From Bacillota bacterium (GTDB taxonomy: Bacteria; Bacillota; Clostridia; Clostridiales; Clostridiaceae), in the NCBI GenBank assembly GCA_023445445.1, contig JAEXLD010000118.1, positions 62,001 to 126,000 on the forward strand: a stretch of DNA of 64,000 nucleotides, written 5' to 3'. A model generated the notes under the pieces. That model was not told the origin of the DNA and searched no databases. It saw nothing but the letters and a program-made list of their open reading frames with translations. The translations under genes and the position numbers were made by a program. Shown here in pieces: positions 9,405 to 17,369 of the stretch; positions within the stretch are counted from its first letter, which is position 1; every line of letters starts with the position of its first letter.

Positions 9405-9486
9405 TCATGTAGATTCAGGTATACATAAAAATATGATTAAGAGTAATAAATATATGACAGAAATTATTTTAAGAGAGGTAAATAGG

Positions 9487-9642
9487 ATGACAAAGTTAGA
9501 GATAATAGAAATAATTAAATTGTGGGAACTCAACCACTCGAATGGACATAGAGCAAATATAGACATGCTCAATGATATTTTATTTGATATTGAAAACAAC
9601 TGTAGTTTTAATGAAATTATAGAATGTTATAAATTAGCATAA
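9487..9642 (+). CDS. Hypothetical protein (51 aa)
   Basis: Small helical protein. Start at ATG 9487 after GAGAGG at 9473-9478; in-frame ATGs at 9433 and 9454 lack ribosome sites. It lies just downstream of the Panacea-like gene, so it is the nearest candidate partner, but nothing in it looks like a known toxin. Confidence 0.5.
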   Translation: MTKLEIIEIIKLWELNHSNGHRANIDMLNDILFDIENNCSFNEIIECYKLA

Positions 9643-9652
9643 GGAGGTAAAT

Positions 9653-9844
9653 ATGAGAAAACAATGGTATTTAAAAGAAAAGAAAAGGCTGAAAAGAGAG
9701 ATAAAAGTATTTGAAAAACATATTGATTATAACTGTTCTATACTAACACCAATAGCAGCTGTATATTTAAATTGTGCCAAGAAAACATTAAAAGAGTTAA
9801 ATTTAAAATACAATGTCTCTAAAAGGAGGAATAAAAATGAGTAA
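9653..9844 (+). CDS. Hypothetical basic protein (63 aa)
   Basis: Lys/Arg-rich small protein, helical, with AAGGAGG before its ATG. Its 3' end overlaps the next start by 8 bases and contains that gene's ribosome site, so translation is probably coupled. Function unknown. Confidence 0.55.
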   Translation: MRKQWYLKEKKRLKREIKVFEKHIDYNCSILTPIAAVYLNCAKKTLKELNLKYNVSKRRNKNE

Positions 9845-10235
9845 ATTCAAAATTGGAGACGAAGTTAGAGTTGTATGTAATGCATCTAGTGATTTTGATG
9901 GCGTAGAAATAGGAGATATAGGAATTGTTGTTGCTATTGCGACCAATAAAGATGCAGAATTCCCCATAGGTTTGAATATAAATAAACACGATAATTATTG
10001 GTTCGAAGAAGAAGAATTGGAGTTAGTAACAGATAATGATGATTTAAAATTAGAAACAAAAAACAATACATATTCACTAGGAGAATATCCTATAGGTGTT
10101 GTACCTCAAGATATTTGGTTAAAACAAAGAAAACAAGAGATTTTGGATGCAATAATTAGATATGCTGAAGCCGGAGTCGTAATACCTGCTGAATGGGCTA
10201 AAGAATTAAAAGAATTAGAAATGAGAGGTGTATAG
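9837..10235 (+). CDS. SH3/KOW-like domain phage protein (132 aa)
   Basis: The N-terminal half (FKIGDEVRV ... GDIGIVVAI) looks like a small SH3-like or KOW beta barrel. The C-terminal half (about residues 95-130, with IPAEWAKEL) is helical and resembles a tail seen in many hypothetical phage proteins. ATG 9837 follows AAAAGGAGG; a longer frame from 9813 is not supported. Function unknown. Confidence 0.6.
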   Translation: MSKFKIGDEVRVVCNASSDFDGVEIGDIGIVVAIATNKDAEFPIGLNINKHDNYWFEEEELELVTDNDDLKLETKNNTYSLGEYPIGVVPQDIWLKQRKQEILDAIIRYAEAGVVIPAEWAKELKELEMRGV

Positions 10236-10237
10236 AA

Positions 10238-10489
10238 ATGGATTTAAATAAAATGTTTAAATTAACAGAAGATACAAAGATATTAAATGAGATTAGTGAA
10301 ATGTCCACCTATATGAAGGATATTGAAATGTATGTTAATTATGGTTACGCTAAAGGGATTGCAGAAACGCTAAAACTAATAAAGCAAGGAGAAGAATTAG
10401 AAGGGAAAGAAATATATGAGGTAATCATAAAAGGTTTTAGCGATAATGATGATATAGGTAATATGGTTAAAAGGCTATTAAAAGATTAA
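10238..10489 (+). CDS. Hypothetical protein (83 aa)
   Basis: Acidic helical protein two bases downstream of the previous gene, with AGAGGTG within that gene's end as ribosome site. No recognised motif. Confidence 0.55.
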   Translation: MDLNKMFKLTEDTKILNEISEMSTYMKDIEMYVNYGYAKGIAETLKLIKQGEELEGKEIYEVIIKGFSDNDDIGNMVKRLLKD

Positions 10490-10531
10490 TTAAAATTGTT
10501 GTTTTAATAATTAATTAAAGGAGGAAACTAT

Positions 10532-11356
10532 ATGAGTAAAGGTTTTAAAAGCCCTATAAATTGGTATGGAGGTAAGTATTATATGAAAAATAATATTATA
10601 GAATTATTCCCTAAGCATAAAATTTACATTGAAGGATTTGGAGGTGCTGGGCATATATTATTACATAAGAAGCCATCAGATATAGAAGTTTATAATGATT
10701 TAAATGAAGGATTATATTTATTCTTTAAATTGCTAAGAAGTGATAAAACTAGAGATAAATTAATTGCAAATATCCAATTAACACCTTATAGCAGAAAAGA
10801 ATTTTATAATTGCAGAGACGAATGGAGTAAACAAGACGATGAATTTGAAAAGGCAAGAATGTTTTATGTAAAGACCATGCAAAGTTTTAGTGGAGTAGGA
10901 CAATCTTGGAGCTATTCTAAAAATAAAAGTAGGAGAGGGATAAGTCAAGCAGTAAGCAAATTTTTAGGAAATGTAGATGAAAATATGCTAGATGTTATCA
11001 ATAGACTTAGAGAAATTCAAATTGAAAATTTAGATATTATTGATTTAATAGATAAATATGATAATGAAGAAAGTTTATTTTACTTAGATCCACCATATAT
11101 AGCAGACACAAGAGTTTCTAGTAATATATATGATAAAGAAATGCCTTTAGAAAAACATGAAGAATTGATAAATAGATTAACAACTACGAAAAGTAAAGTT
11201 ATATTAAGTGGATATGACAATAATACATATAATAAATTATTAGAAAATGGATGGAAGAAAATAAATATAGGCGAATACAAGAATAGATGTGGGGATAGTG
11301 AAGGAAAGAAGACTAAGACCAAAGATGAATATGTTTGGATAAATTACGAAATATAA
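10532..11356 (+). CDS. dam: DNA adenine methylase (D12 class N6-adenine methyltransferase)
   Basis: Site-specific DNA N6-adenine methyltransferase of the Dam/D12 family, 274 aa. It carries the SAM-binding motif FGGAG at 36-40 (after INWYGGK) and the catalytic DPPY at 186-189. A stand-alone phage Dam commonly protects phage DNA from host restriction or marks it for packaging and regulation; no cognate nuclease is seen. ATG follows AAAGGAGGA. It is the last gene before promoter P2. Confidence 0.88.
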   Translation: MSKGFKSPINWYGGKYYMKNNIIELFPKHKIYIEGFGGAGHILLHKKPSDIEVYNDLNEGLYLFFKLLRSDKTRDKLIANIQLTPYSRKEFYNCRDEWSKQDDEFEKARMFYVKTMQSFSGVGQSWSYSKNKSRRGISQAVSKFLGNVDENMLDVINRLREIQIENLDIIDLIDKYDNEESLFYLDPPYIADTRVSSNIYDKEMPLEKHEELINRLTTTKSKVILSGYDNNTYNKLLENGWKKINIGEYKNRCGDSEGKKTKTKDEYVWINYEI

Positions 11357-11426
11357 CATTGATATATAACAAATAACTTAATAAAATTTCTATTTTAAAA
11401 ATTGTTTAATAATTAATTAAAAACTC

Positions 11427-11455
11427 TTTACAATTTTTAGAATAAGTGGTAACAT
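11427..11455 (+). promoter_or_regulatory. Phage promoter P2 (TTTACA-17-TAACAT)
   Basis: -35 TTTACA at 11427-11432 and -10 TAACAT at 11450-11455, spacer 17, with TGG just before the -10. It is preceded by AATTAATTAAAAACT, as at the other three promoters of this set. It starts the gene run from 11481. Confidence 0.6.
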
Positions 11456-11480
11456 ATAAATATAGGGAGGAGGTGAACGA

Positions 11481-11777
11481 ATGACGCCTTATGAACTAAT
11501 AGAAACAATAAGTCAAAACCACAGTCCTTCTGAAACAATAGAAATAGTAAATGAGTTAATAGGTGAAATTGATAATAATCCAAGCAAATACATAAATGGA
11601 TTATCACAATCTATTGAAGACTATGGCGAAATACATAACTTATGTCCTTTATGTGGATCTGAATTAACTACAAATACATATGAAGAAGATAGAGGAGAAT
11701 ATTTCGGTTTTAACTCATACGAAACAATGTTTCATGGTGAATGTTCTAATCCAGAGTGTTCATATACAGAAGAGTAG
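11481..11777 (+). CDS. Zinc-ribbon protein (98 aa)
   Basis: Acidic N-terminal helical part, then a zinc-ribbon with CPLCG near residue 55 and CSNPEC near residue 88. First gene after promoter P2, with GGAGGAGGTG before its ATG. Function unknown; small zinc proteins like this often bind nucleic acid or host proteins. Confidence 0.6.
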   Translation: MTPYELIETISQNHSPSETIEIVNELIGEIDNNPSKYINGLSQSIEDYGEIHNLCPLCGSELTTNTYEEDRGEYFGFNSYETMFHGECSNPECSYTEE

Positions 11778-11791
11778 AAGGGGGGAATTTG

Positions 11792-12352
11792 ATGGCAAAG
11801 AATAGGATTCTAAGCACTTTACTCTCGGTTATGTTATTAACACCATTGATTAAGGTAAAGGCTATAGAGATTCCTGCTTCTAAACCAAGAAAGGGAATTG
11901 AATCTGACAGGAATTTAAATTTAAGAAATTATGAAATCGAACAAGTAGAAGAATTAATTAAAGCTGAATTTGAAAAACGTAAAGAAATCGAATTGGAGGA
12001 GCAAAAGAAAAGGGAAATTGAAGAACAAAAAAAGAATATAATCTATTGTAAGTTTGAAGTGAGTTTTTATACTACATCTCCAGATGAAGGAAGTGGAACT
12101 GGAATAGGTAAAAGCAACGAGTATGTTCAACCGTGGGTTAGCATAGCCTTACCAGAAGATATACCTTTTTATTCCACGGCTACAATAGAGGGGCTTGGGA
12201 CATTTATCAATCATGACACTGGCTCATACATACAATGGAATTATGATGAAGAAGGAAACTTAGTGTGTAGAGTTGATGTATGTGTAAGCACAAAAGAGGA
12301 GGCATTTAGTCTTGGAAGATTTTATGCAGATGGTTATATAATAATTAATTAA
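11792..12352 (+). CDS. Secreted 3D-domain (double-psi beta barrel) cell-wall protein
   Basis: 186-aa exported protein. It has an N-terminal signal peptide (basic start, hydrophobic stretch about residues 6-20), a charged coiled-coil linker to about residue 80, then a 3D-type domain. The domain shows FYTTSPDEGSGTGIG, IPFYSTATIEGLG, a central NHDTGSYI aspartate and the RVDVCV aspartate, matching the three aspartates that name the domain in murein-active proteins. It may modify peptidoglycan of the infected cell. Start at ATG 11792 after GGGGGG; the longer frame from 11756 overlaps the previous gene. Confidence 0.65.
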   Translation: MAKNRILSTLLSVMLLTPLIKVKAIEIPASKPRKGIESDRNLNLRNYEIEQVEELIKAEFEKRKEIELEEQKKREIEEQKKNIIYCKFEVSFYTTSPDEGSGTGIGKSNEYVQPWVSIALPEDIPFYSTATIEGLGTFINHDTGSYIQWNYDEEGNLVCRVDVCVSTKEEAFSLGRFYADGYIIIN

Positions 12353-12378
12353 AAAATAAATATCGAGAGGTGGATTTT

Positions 12379-12726
12379 ATGAAACAATTTGCTTGTAAGT
12401 CTTGTGGAAGTATAGATTTATTTACAAAAGATAAAGGCGGAAATACAATGTTATATTGTTCAGATTGTGGAGCATATCAACAAAACCTAGGAAAGAATGA
12501 CAAATTATTATTTGAAGAGTATAAAAAATCTTTAGAGCCAGTTAAAAAGATAGCTAATAATATACAAGCTATGGAAAGTATTTTAAATTACGATGGTAGC
12601 ACAGTTGCTGAATTAAACAATTTAATAGTTGCGGAAAAGGCTAGATTAGAATTTGTAAATAATAGTTTTCAAAGAGGAATAATAAAAGGTTTAGAAATGG
12701 CTTTGAAACTTATGGTGGATAAATAA
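12379..12726 (+). CDS. Zinc-ribbon protein (115 aa)
   Basis: N-terminal zinc ribbon (CKSCG near residue 5, CSDCG near residue 30) followed by an amphipathic helical region. ATG 12379 is preferred over GTG 12370 because GAGAGGTGG at 12365-12373 overlaps the latter. Possibly a small regulatory or nucleic-acid-binding protein. Confidence 0.55.
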   Translation: MKQFACKSCGSIDLFTKDKGGNTMLYCSDCGAYQQNLGKNDKLLFEEYKKSLEPVKKIANNIQAMESILNYDGSTVAELNNLIVAEKARLEFVNNSFQRGIIKGLEMALKLMVDK

Positions 12727-12749
12727 ATGAAAGGTGTTGAGGGAGAATA

Positions 12750-12920
12750 ATGAATATATTTTTAATACTATGGTTTATCGGTTTATTTATATTTACTATA
12801 AGCTTTGTGCTTTGGGTAGTGTTTTTAATTAAAAGAGATATTGATAAAATGCTTAAATGGAATATGGTGTTATTGATTGGATGTCTTTTAATGAACCTAT
12901 TTGGCAAATACATAAAATAA
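12750..12920 (+). CDS. Small membrane protein (56 aa), two TM segments
   Basis: Two hydrophobic helices (about residues 2-26 and 38-52) joined by a short basic loop (LIKRDIDK). GAGGGAG lies before the ATG. Function unknown. Confidence 0.55.
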   Translation: MNIFLILWFIGLFIFTISFVLWVVFLIKRDIDKMLKWNMVLLIGCLLMNLFGKYIK

Positions 12921-12951
12921 GTCTTTTATAAAGCGATGAGAGGTGAGAGGT

Positions 12952-13104
12952 ATGAATGAGTACAAAGAAAAGTTACTAAAGGAAATAGAAAGTAAAAAAT
13001 GTCCTTATTGTGGATGTGAAGATATAGGCATTGATAACTGGGGAATGTTTATAGGCGAAAGAGATTGGTTTTATTATTGTAAAGAATGTGATGATACATT
13101 TTAA
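12952..13104 (+). CDS. Zinc-ribbon protein (50 aa)
   Basis: Very small protein with CPYCGC near residue 17 and CKEC near residue 43, a typical zinc ribbon. Ribosome site AGAGGTGAGAGG. It is followed 15 bases later by another zinc protein. Confidence 0.55.
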   Translation: MNEYKEKLLKEIESKKCPYCGCEDIGIDNWGMFIGERDWFYYCKECDDTF

Positions 13105-13119
13105 TAAAGAGGTGATATA

Positions 13120-13302
13120 GTGGGTAAATGTACTATATGTTTAAAAGAAACTAGCAACAAAGTTAATGACAATATAGGTGGAAAATCCTATTTATGCAAC
13201 AAGTGTGAAAGTCTATTTAGTCAATGCAAAATTTGTAACGAGTATTATTTTACTGATGATATGGAAGATGGATTTTGTAACAATTGCAATGAGGGTAATT
13301 AA
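13120..13302 (+). CDS. Multi-CxxC zinc protein (60 aa)
   Basis: GTG start after AGAGGTGAT. Four CxxC pairs in 60 residues (CTIC, CNKC, CKIC, CNNC) imply two zinc sites, similar to small LIM/ribbon folds. Function unknown. Confidence 0.55.
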   Translation: MGKCTICLKETSNKVNDNIGGKSYLCNKCESLFSQCKICNEYYFTDDMEDGFCNNCNEGN

Positions 13303-13303
13303 T

Positions 13304-13597
13304 ATGAATAAAGATTTTATAAAATTTATAGAAGATTATTATGGTATTAAGTTAACTACATATCAAAAGACTTATTTAAAATTTCTAACATCAAAAGGAA
13401 ATATAATGATAAATACAAGAATCCCTTATAAACAATTAGTTAATAATTTAATGATTGAGTACAATAAAGCTATGAAAAATGACTTTTGTATTGCAACTCC
13501 AAATGGAATTGAAGAATATAAAAACGGAGAATTGGTGAGCATTAAAAACAATAAAATAAAAACTAAATATAAAGTATTATTAGATGAGTTTAAATAA
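13304..13597 (+). CDS. Hypothetical protein (97 aa)
   Basis: Starts two bases after the preceding stop (ATG 13304, with GAGGG upstream); a longer frame from 13178 lies inside the previous gene. Basic helical N-terminus (FIKFIEDYYGIKL). This kind of protein is common in Firmicute phages, but no function is known to me. Confidence 0.5.
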   Translation: MNKDFIKFIEDYYGIKLTTYQKTYLKFLTSKGNIMINTRIPYKQLVNNLMIEYNKAMKNDFCIATPNGIEEYKNGELVSIKNNKIKTKYKVLLDEFK

Positions 13598-13609
13598 GGA
13601 AGTGATAAT

Positions 13610-13777
13610 ATGAACAATAAAATTGAAAAGAAGAAACCAATAGGGAAATTAAAGATAAAGCATAAAGATTTAGAAGAAATAGAAATAGAAATATATTCTT
13701 CAATAGAAGGAGAAAATAATGAAATGTTGGTAAATGAATATTTGCACATGTTGGAGAATGCATTTAAAGATAATTAA
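13610..13777 (+). CDS. Hypothetical protein (55 aa)
   Basis: Small charged protein, basic N-terminus and acidic helical C-terminus, with AAGGAAGTGAT as ribosome site. No motif recognised. Confidence 0.45.
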   Translation: MNNKIEKKKPIGKLKIKHKDLEEIEIEIYSSIEGENNEMLVNEYLHMLENAFKDN

Positions 13778-13828
13778 AAGAGGTATTTTATTAAAAAATA
13801 AATTAAAAGAAAGAAGGTGTAGTTAATA

Positions 13829-14017
13829 ATGAACATACTTGAAGTTTTCAAACATAAAGTTGGCACAAGATTTAGAATACCTGAAGATGATGATTTTGAA
13901 GAAGAATTTGTTGAAATTGTCAATATAGGTAAAGTTAAAGGGTTGGTAAATGAAGATGGTAAAAAAGTTGTATTAACGGATGCTTTTATAAATTCTGAAT
14001 ACGTTAAAGAAAATTAA
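13829..14017 (+). CDS. Small SH3-like 'VGT' family protein (62 aa)
   Basis: Contains FKHKVGTRFRI, a motif shared in form with neighbours at 14036 (LPIGTEWLV) and 15457 (FKFPVGTKLQD) and with the tail of the interrupted gene at 25358. The four look like diverged copies of one small beta-barrel fold. AGAAGGTG lies before the ATG. Function unknown. Confidence 0.5.
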   Translation: MNILEVFKHKVGTRFRIPEDDDFEEEFVEIVNIGKVKGLVNEDGKKVVLTDAFINSEYVKEN

Positions 14018-14035
14018 TTAAAGGAGAGAATGATA

Positions 14036-14263
14036 ATGAACATTAAAAAAGGAGATATACTAAAACAAAAAATAAAAATGGAACTTTGCGGTGTTGAAAA
14101 AGACGAAATTGATTTACCAATAGGAACTGAATGGCTAGTAGTTTCCATCAATAATGAATACAACACTTGTAATTTAAGACTTGTTAATGGGTTAGACAAG
14201 AGCGAGAGTGGTGGAAGTATTTCGCTCGAAGGACTTGAAGAATATTACGAATTAGCAAGTTAA
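14036..14263 (+). CDS. Small beta-rich 'IGT' family protein (75 aa)
   Basis: ATG 14036 is taken because AAAGGAG is too close to the in-frame ATG 14030. The LPIGTEWLVV motif links it to the neighbouring VGT proteins. Predicted beta barrel, function unknown. Confidence 0.5.
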   Translation: MNIKKGDILKQKIKMELCGVEKDEIDLPIGTEWLVVSINNEYNTCNLRLVNGLDKSESGGSISLEGLEEYYELAS

Positions 14264-14276
14264 GAGAGGGATTAAT

Positions 14277-14519
14277 ATGGATTTTTTAGAAATGAAGAAA
14301 ATAATTGAAAAATATAACCTTGGTTTTGGATGGAGATTAACAAGGTGGGGTGGTATGTACGATACAAAAGAATGTTATGCTATAGCATTAGATAATGGGA
14401 GTCAAACCTATCATTACATTTACTTTAATAAAAATAGGTATGATAATGAGTATGTACTTTTTATGTGTAAAGAATTAGCAGATAGACTAAATATTGAATG
14501 CGATGTAAGATTTGATTAA
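14277..14519 (+). CDS. Hypothetical protein (80 aa)
   Basis: Mixed alpha/beta protein with aromatic residues (GFGWRLTRWGG). Ribosome site AGAGAGGG. Not recognised. Confidence 0.5.
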   Translation: MDFLEMKKIIEKYNLGFGWRLTRWGGMYDTKECYAIALDNGSQTYHYIYFNKNRYDNEYVLFMCKELADRLNIECDVRFD

Positions 14520-14580
14520 AAACATAATTTTAATAATTAATTTGTAACTATTATAAATTAATTTTGAAGGGGGAAATGAA

Positions 14581-15042
14581 ATGGGAAGAGAATTGAAAAG
14601 AGTTCCTTTAGATTTTAATTATCCATTAAATGAAGTCTGGGAAGGTTATGCTCCAACTATAGAGAAGATTAAGTCTATAAAAGGTATATTTAAAAAAGCA
14701 CCCTACTTAAAAGATTGTAAGTCATCTTGGGATATATGCTCCAAATGTGATGAAATAATAAATTGTTGCAGTGAAAGTGCAGAACATTGTATATGGTATA
14801 ACAAGGACAATAAAAGAGAATGGTATAAAGAAGTACCTGAAGGTGAAGGGTATCAGTTATGGGAAACTACATCCGAAGGCTCTCCTACTAGTCCAGTATT
14901 CAAAACTTTGGATGATTTATGTGAATGGTGTGAAGATAATGCAACTACATTTGCAGATTATAAAGCCACAAAAGAAGAATGGAGAAGAATGTTGCAAAGT
15001 GGGCTTGTAAGCCATAAAGAAGTAAATATTGAATTTATTTAA
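14581..15042 (+). CDS. Conserved phage protein (153 aa), Cys-rich, WETTSEGSP motif
   Basis: Opens with MGRELKRVPLDFNYPLNEVW and contains GEGYQLWETTSEGSP plus a Cys cluster (CSKC, CC). These two signatures recur in hypothetical proteins of many phages of different hosts, as far as I recall, but the function is unknown. The Cys residues near 50-70 could bind zinc. AAGGGGG precedes the ATG. Confidence 0.6.
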   Translation: MGRELKRVPLDFNYPLNEVWEGYAPTIEKIKSIKGIFKKAPYLKDCKSSWDICSKCDEIINCCSESAEHCIWYNKDNKREWYKEVPEGEGYQLWETTSEGSPTSPVFKTLDDLCEWCEDNATTFADYKATKEEWRRMLQSGLVSHKEVNIEFI

Positions 15043-15085
15043 TATGTCATCCAGAAATAATAATGCGAAGAAAGGAAAGATTGAT

Positions 15086-15454
15086 ATGGGGATTTATAAA
15101 ATAGGAAAATGCGATTATTGTGATAATAAAGGTGAAATAGTTAGACCTACACCTTTTATGGCAGACATAGCAATGATGTGTGAATATTGTTGGGGTGAAA
15201 CTAAAAAGGAGTATGCTAATTCACATGGAGAATACATAGATGATTTTCAAAGTGACAAAGAAGATTATAAAAAATTAGACGAAATACAAAAGAACATAGC
15301 TTATGAAGAAGAACTGAAAAGACTAGAATTAAAACTTAGAGAATGTGGATATAGCGATGATACTATAGAATCAATAAAATATAATGATGGGGCAACAGAA
15401 GTAGAAGAATTTATTGCAAATTTAGAAGAAGAGTTAAGTTGTTGGAGTGAGTAA
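15086..15454 (+). CDS. Zinc-finger protein (122 aa)
   Basis: N-terminal CDYC and CEYC pairs form a likely zinc finger, followed by an acidic helical region. ATG 15086 follows AAAGGAAAG at 15071-15079; the reading frame open from 15029 is not supported by a ribosome site. Function unknown. Confidence 0.5.
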   Translation: MGIYKIGKCDYCDNKGEIVRPTPFMADIAMMCEYCWGETKKEYANSHGEYIDDFQSDKEDYKKLDEIQKNIAYEEELKRLELKLRECGYSDDTIESIKYNDGATEVEEFIANLEEELSCWSE

Positions 15455-15456
15455 CT

Positions 15457-15783
15457 ATGGATGAATTTAAATACACAATAAACGATATATTTAAATTCCC
15501 AGTAGGGACTAAATTACAAGATGAAGAAGGTAATACATATAAAATATTTCAAGATAAACTTGGTTCGAAGACATTCAAGTATTCAATATTAAATGAGAGA
15601 TTAATGAATAGTAAATTTAAAGTGGTTGATTATAATGATGTTGAAGATAAGAATTTAATATGCCCTAATTGTGGTATAGAACTGGGAAGAGGATTTGTAA
15701 AAATAGATGACCACGGCGGATATGATTTCATTCTTGGAGTAGAATACGATTGTGAGTGTGGTTATTATAGAGTAGATAAATAA
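15457..15783 (+). CDS. VGT-family protein with zinc ribbon (108 aa)
   Basis: N-terminal half carries FKFPVGTKLQDEEG, like the small proteins at 13829 and 14036. The C-terminal half has CPNCG and CECG pairs of a zinc ribbon, so it looks like a fusion of the two small modules common in this phage. It begins two bases after the previous stop. Confidence 0.5.
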   Translation: MDEFKYTINDIFKFPVGTKLQDEEGNTYKIFQDKLGSKTFKYSILNERLMNSKFKVVDYNDVEDKNLICPNCGIELGRGFVKIDDHGGYDFILGVEYDCECGYYRVDK

Positions 15784-15810
15784 TAAATTAAAAAGTGAGA
15801 GGTGTAAAAT

Positions 15811-16041
15811 ATGGAAATGATTCAAAGAGATATAGAGCATGACAGCCTTGAACAAGACAGAAAGGATTTAATAGAAAACACAGGGGTAATACGTAGAAAG
15901 CGATTTTTAAATGAAATACATATGGATAATGATAATTTAATAGATGAATTACAATATGGGTTTATAAAAAAGAATCCTGAAATTAGCTTTGAAACTATTG
16001 AGTGGATTAAAAAGTTTTGTAACTATATGAAAGGTAATTAA
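15811..16041 (+). CDS. Hypothetical protein (76 aa)
   Basis: Charged helical protein with GAGAGGTG before its ATG. No recognised domain. Confidence 0.5.
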   Translation: MEMIQRDIEHDSLEQDRKDLIENTGVIRRKRFLNEIHMDNDNLIDELQYGFIKKNPEISFETIEWIKKFCNYMKGN

Positions 16042-16043
16042 GC

Positions 16044-16199
16044 ATGAATATAATTTTTTGGTTAATGTTTATATTTCTATGGGTAGTGGTTTATTTTATA
16101 TTATCTTTTACATTCAGAATATTAGGTAATATTTCAATAAAAATATATAACAAATTTAAAAATAATATAGGAAGAGGAGAAATTAATAATGAAAAGTAA
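16044..16199 (+). CDS. Single-pass membrane peptide (51 aa) upstream of SPFH protein
   Basis: Hydrophobic helix at about residues 2-25 followed by a basic tail. It overlaps the SPFH gene by 11 bases in another frame, so the two are probably translated together. A weak AAGG serves as ribosome site. A partner role for the SPFH protein is inferred from position only. Confidence 0.45.
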   Translation: MNIIFWLMFIFLWVVVYFILSFTFRILGNISIKIYNKFKNNIGRGEINNEK

Positions 16200-17052
16200 G
16201 TTAATAGGTGCAATAATAGCTGGAGTTTTAGTTGTTGTAGGAGGTATAGGAACTGTAATGTGCATTGAAAAGATACCCGCTGGGTATGTTGGCGTAGTTT
16301 ATAGTATGAATGATGGTGTGCAAGATGAAACCTTGTCACAAGGATGGCATATAGTATCACCCACAAAGAAAGTTGTTGAATACACAGTATCCACAGAACA
16401 AGGGTTTTTGAGAGTGGAAGATGAAAGTAATTTCTCAGTACCAACTAGCGATGGTAAAATGATTGATGTTGATGTGGAATATAGTTACCATTTTAATACA
16501 GAAAAGCTACCTGATACGTACACAAGATTCAAAGGACAAAGCGGAGAGTCAGTTGAAAATTCATTTATAAAAGGTAAAATTAAATCTTGGTCACAAGAAG
16601 TGACTGCGACATTCCCTGTATTAGATATTTATAGCTCTAAAAGAGGTGAATTAAATACAGCTTTATACAACCATTTAGTGAGTAAGTTCGAAGAGTATGG
16701 AATAGTAATTGATTCAATAAACTTTAGTAGAATAGGTTTAGATGAGCAGACAGCAAAAACTATTCAAGACATAGTAACTGCTCAGCAAGAACTTGAAAGA
16801 GTAAAAATTGAAAAAGATAAAGCGCAATTAGAATCAGAAAGAGCAAAGATAGAAGCAACAGGAAAAGCTGAAGTAACTAGAATTAATGCAGAAGCGGAAG
16901 CTAAGGCGAATGAATTAAAACAACAATCATTAACTGACAACATAGTTCAATATGAAGCTATTAAGAAATGGAATGGAGAACTCCCAAAGGTTTCAGGTGA
17001 TGCTAGTACAATAATAGACATGAATGATTTAATGGGTGGGAAACAGGAATAA
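16189..17052 (+). CDS. SPFH/Band 7 (prohibitin-like) membrane protein
   Basis: 287-aa SPFH-family protein. It has one N-terminal membrane helix (about residues 5-26), then the SPFH core opening with EKIPAGYVGVVY, then a long Ala/Glu/Lys coiled coil (about residues 195-250). Cellular relatives (HflK/C, flotillin, prohibitin) form membrane ring scaffolds and regulate proteases. Phage copies are known, but their role is unclear; membrane remodelling or inhibition of a host membrane protease would fit. AGGAAGAGGAG precedes the ATG. Confidence 0.8.
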   Translation: MKSKLIGAIIAGVLVVVGGIGTVMCIEKIPAGYVGVVYSMNDGVQDETLSQGWHIVSPTKKVVEYTVSTEQGFLRVEDESNFSVPTSDGKMIDVDVEYSYHFNTEKLPDTYTRFKGQSGESVENSFIKGKIKSWSQEVTATFPVLDIYSSKRGELNTALYNHLVSKFEEYGIVIDSINFSRIGLDEQTAKTIQDIVTAQQELERVKIEKDKAQLESERAKIEATGKAEVTRINAEAEAKANELKQQSLTDNIVQYEAIKKWNGELPKVSGDASTIIDMNDLMGGKQE

Positions 17053-17074
17053 TTTAAAGGGGTGTAATAAAAAA

Positions 17075-17287
17075 ATGAAAAAACAAGATATTATGTTTTC
17101 AATAGGGAAATATTTAGACGAAGAATTTATATACATATATACAGATGATTCATTACTAAAGTTCAATCCCAAAGATATTATGATTACATTTGATGATAAG
17201 TATCTTAAACTTAAAACTAACATAAAATTTTTAGATGTTTCAGTAAAATATAGTAGCATTAAGACAATAGAATTTAGAAATAGATAA
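17075..17287 (+). CDS. Hypothetical protein (70 aa)
   Basis: Small beta-rich protein starting at ATG 17075 after AAAGGGGTG. Follows the SPFH gene. The 82 bases after it hold the AATAATTAATTAAA element and a short CAACGTTG palindrome before nrdD. Confidence 0.45.
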   Translation: MKKQDIMFSIGKYLDEEFIYIYTDDSLLKFNPKDIMITFDDKYLKLKTNIKFLDVSVKYSSIKTIEFRNR

Positions 17288-17369
17288 AACATTGATTTTA
17301 TTAATAATTAATTAAAAATAAGCCAACGTTGCTGAAACAGGGGTGAGCATAGATTGAAGGAGGAGTTAT

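Noticed and set aside
16091..16444. - strand open frame across the start of the SPFH gene
   Set aside because: Opposes a well-supported gene and has no start site; shadow frame.
17288..17369. Possible NrdR box or B12 riboswitch before nrdD
   Set aside because: The gap is 82 bases with no match to an NrdR box and is too short for a cobalamin riboswitch.
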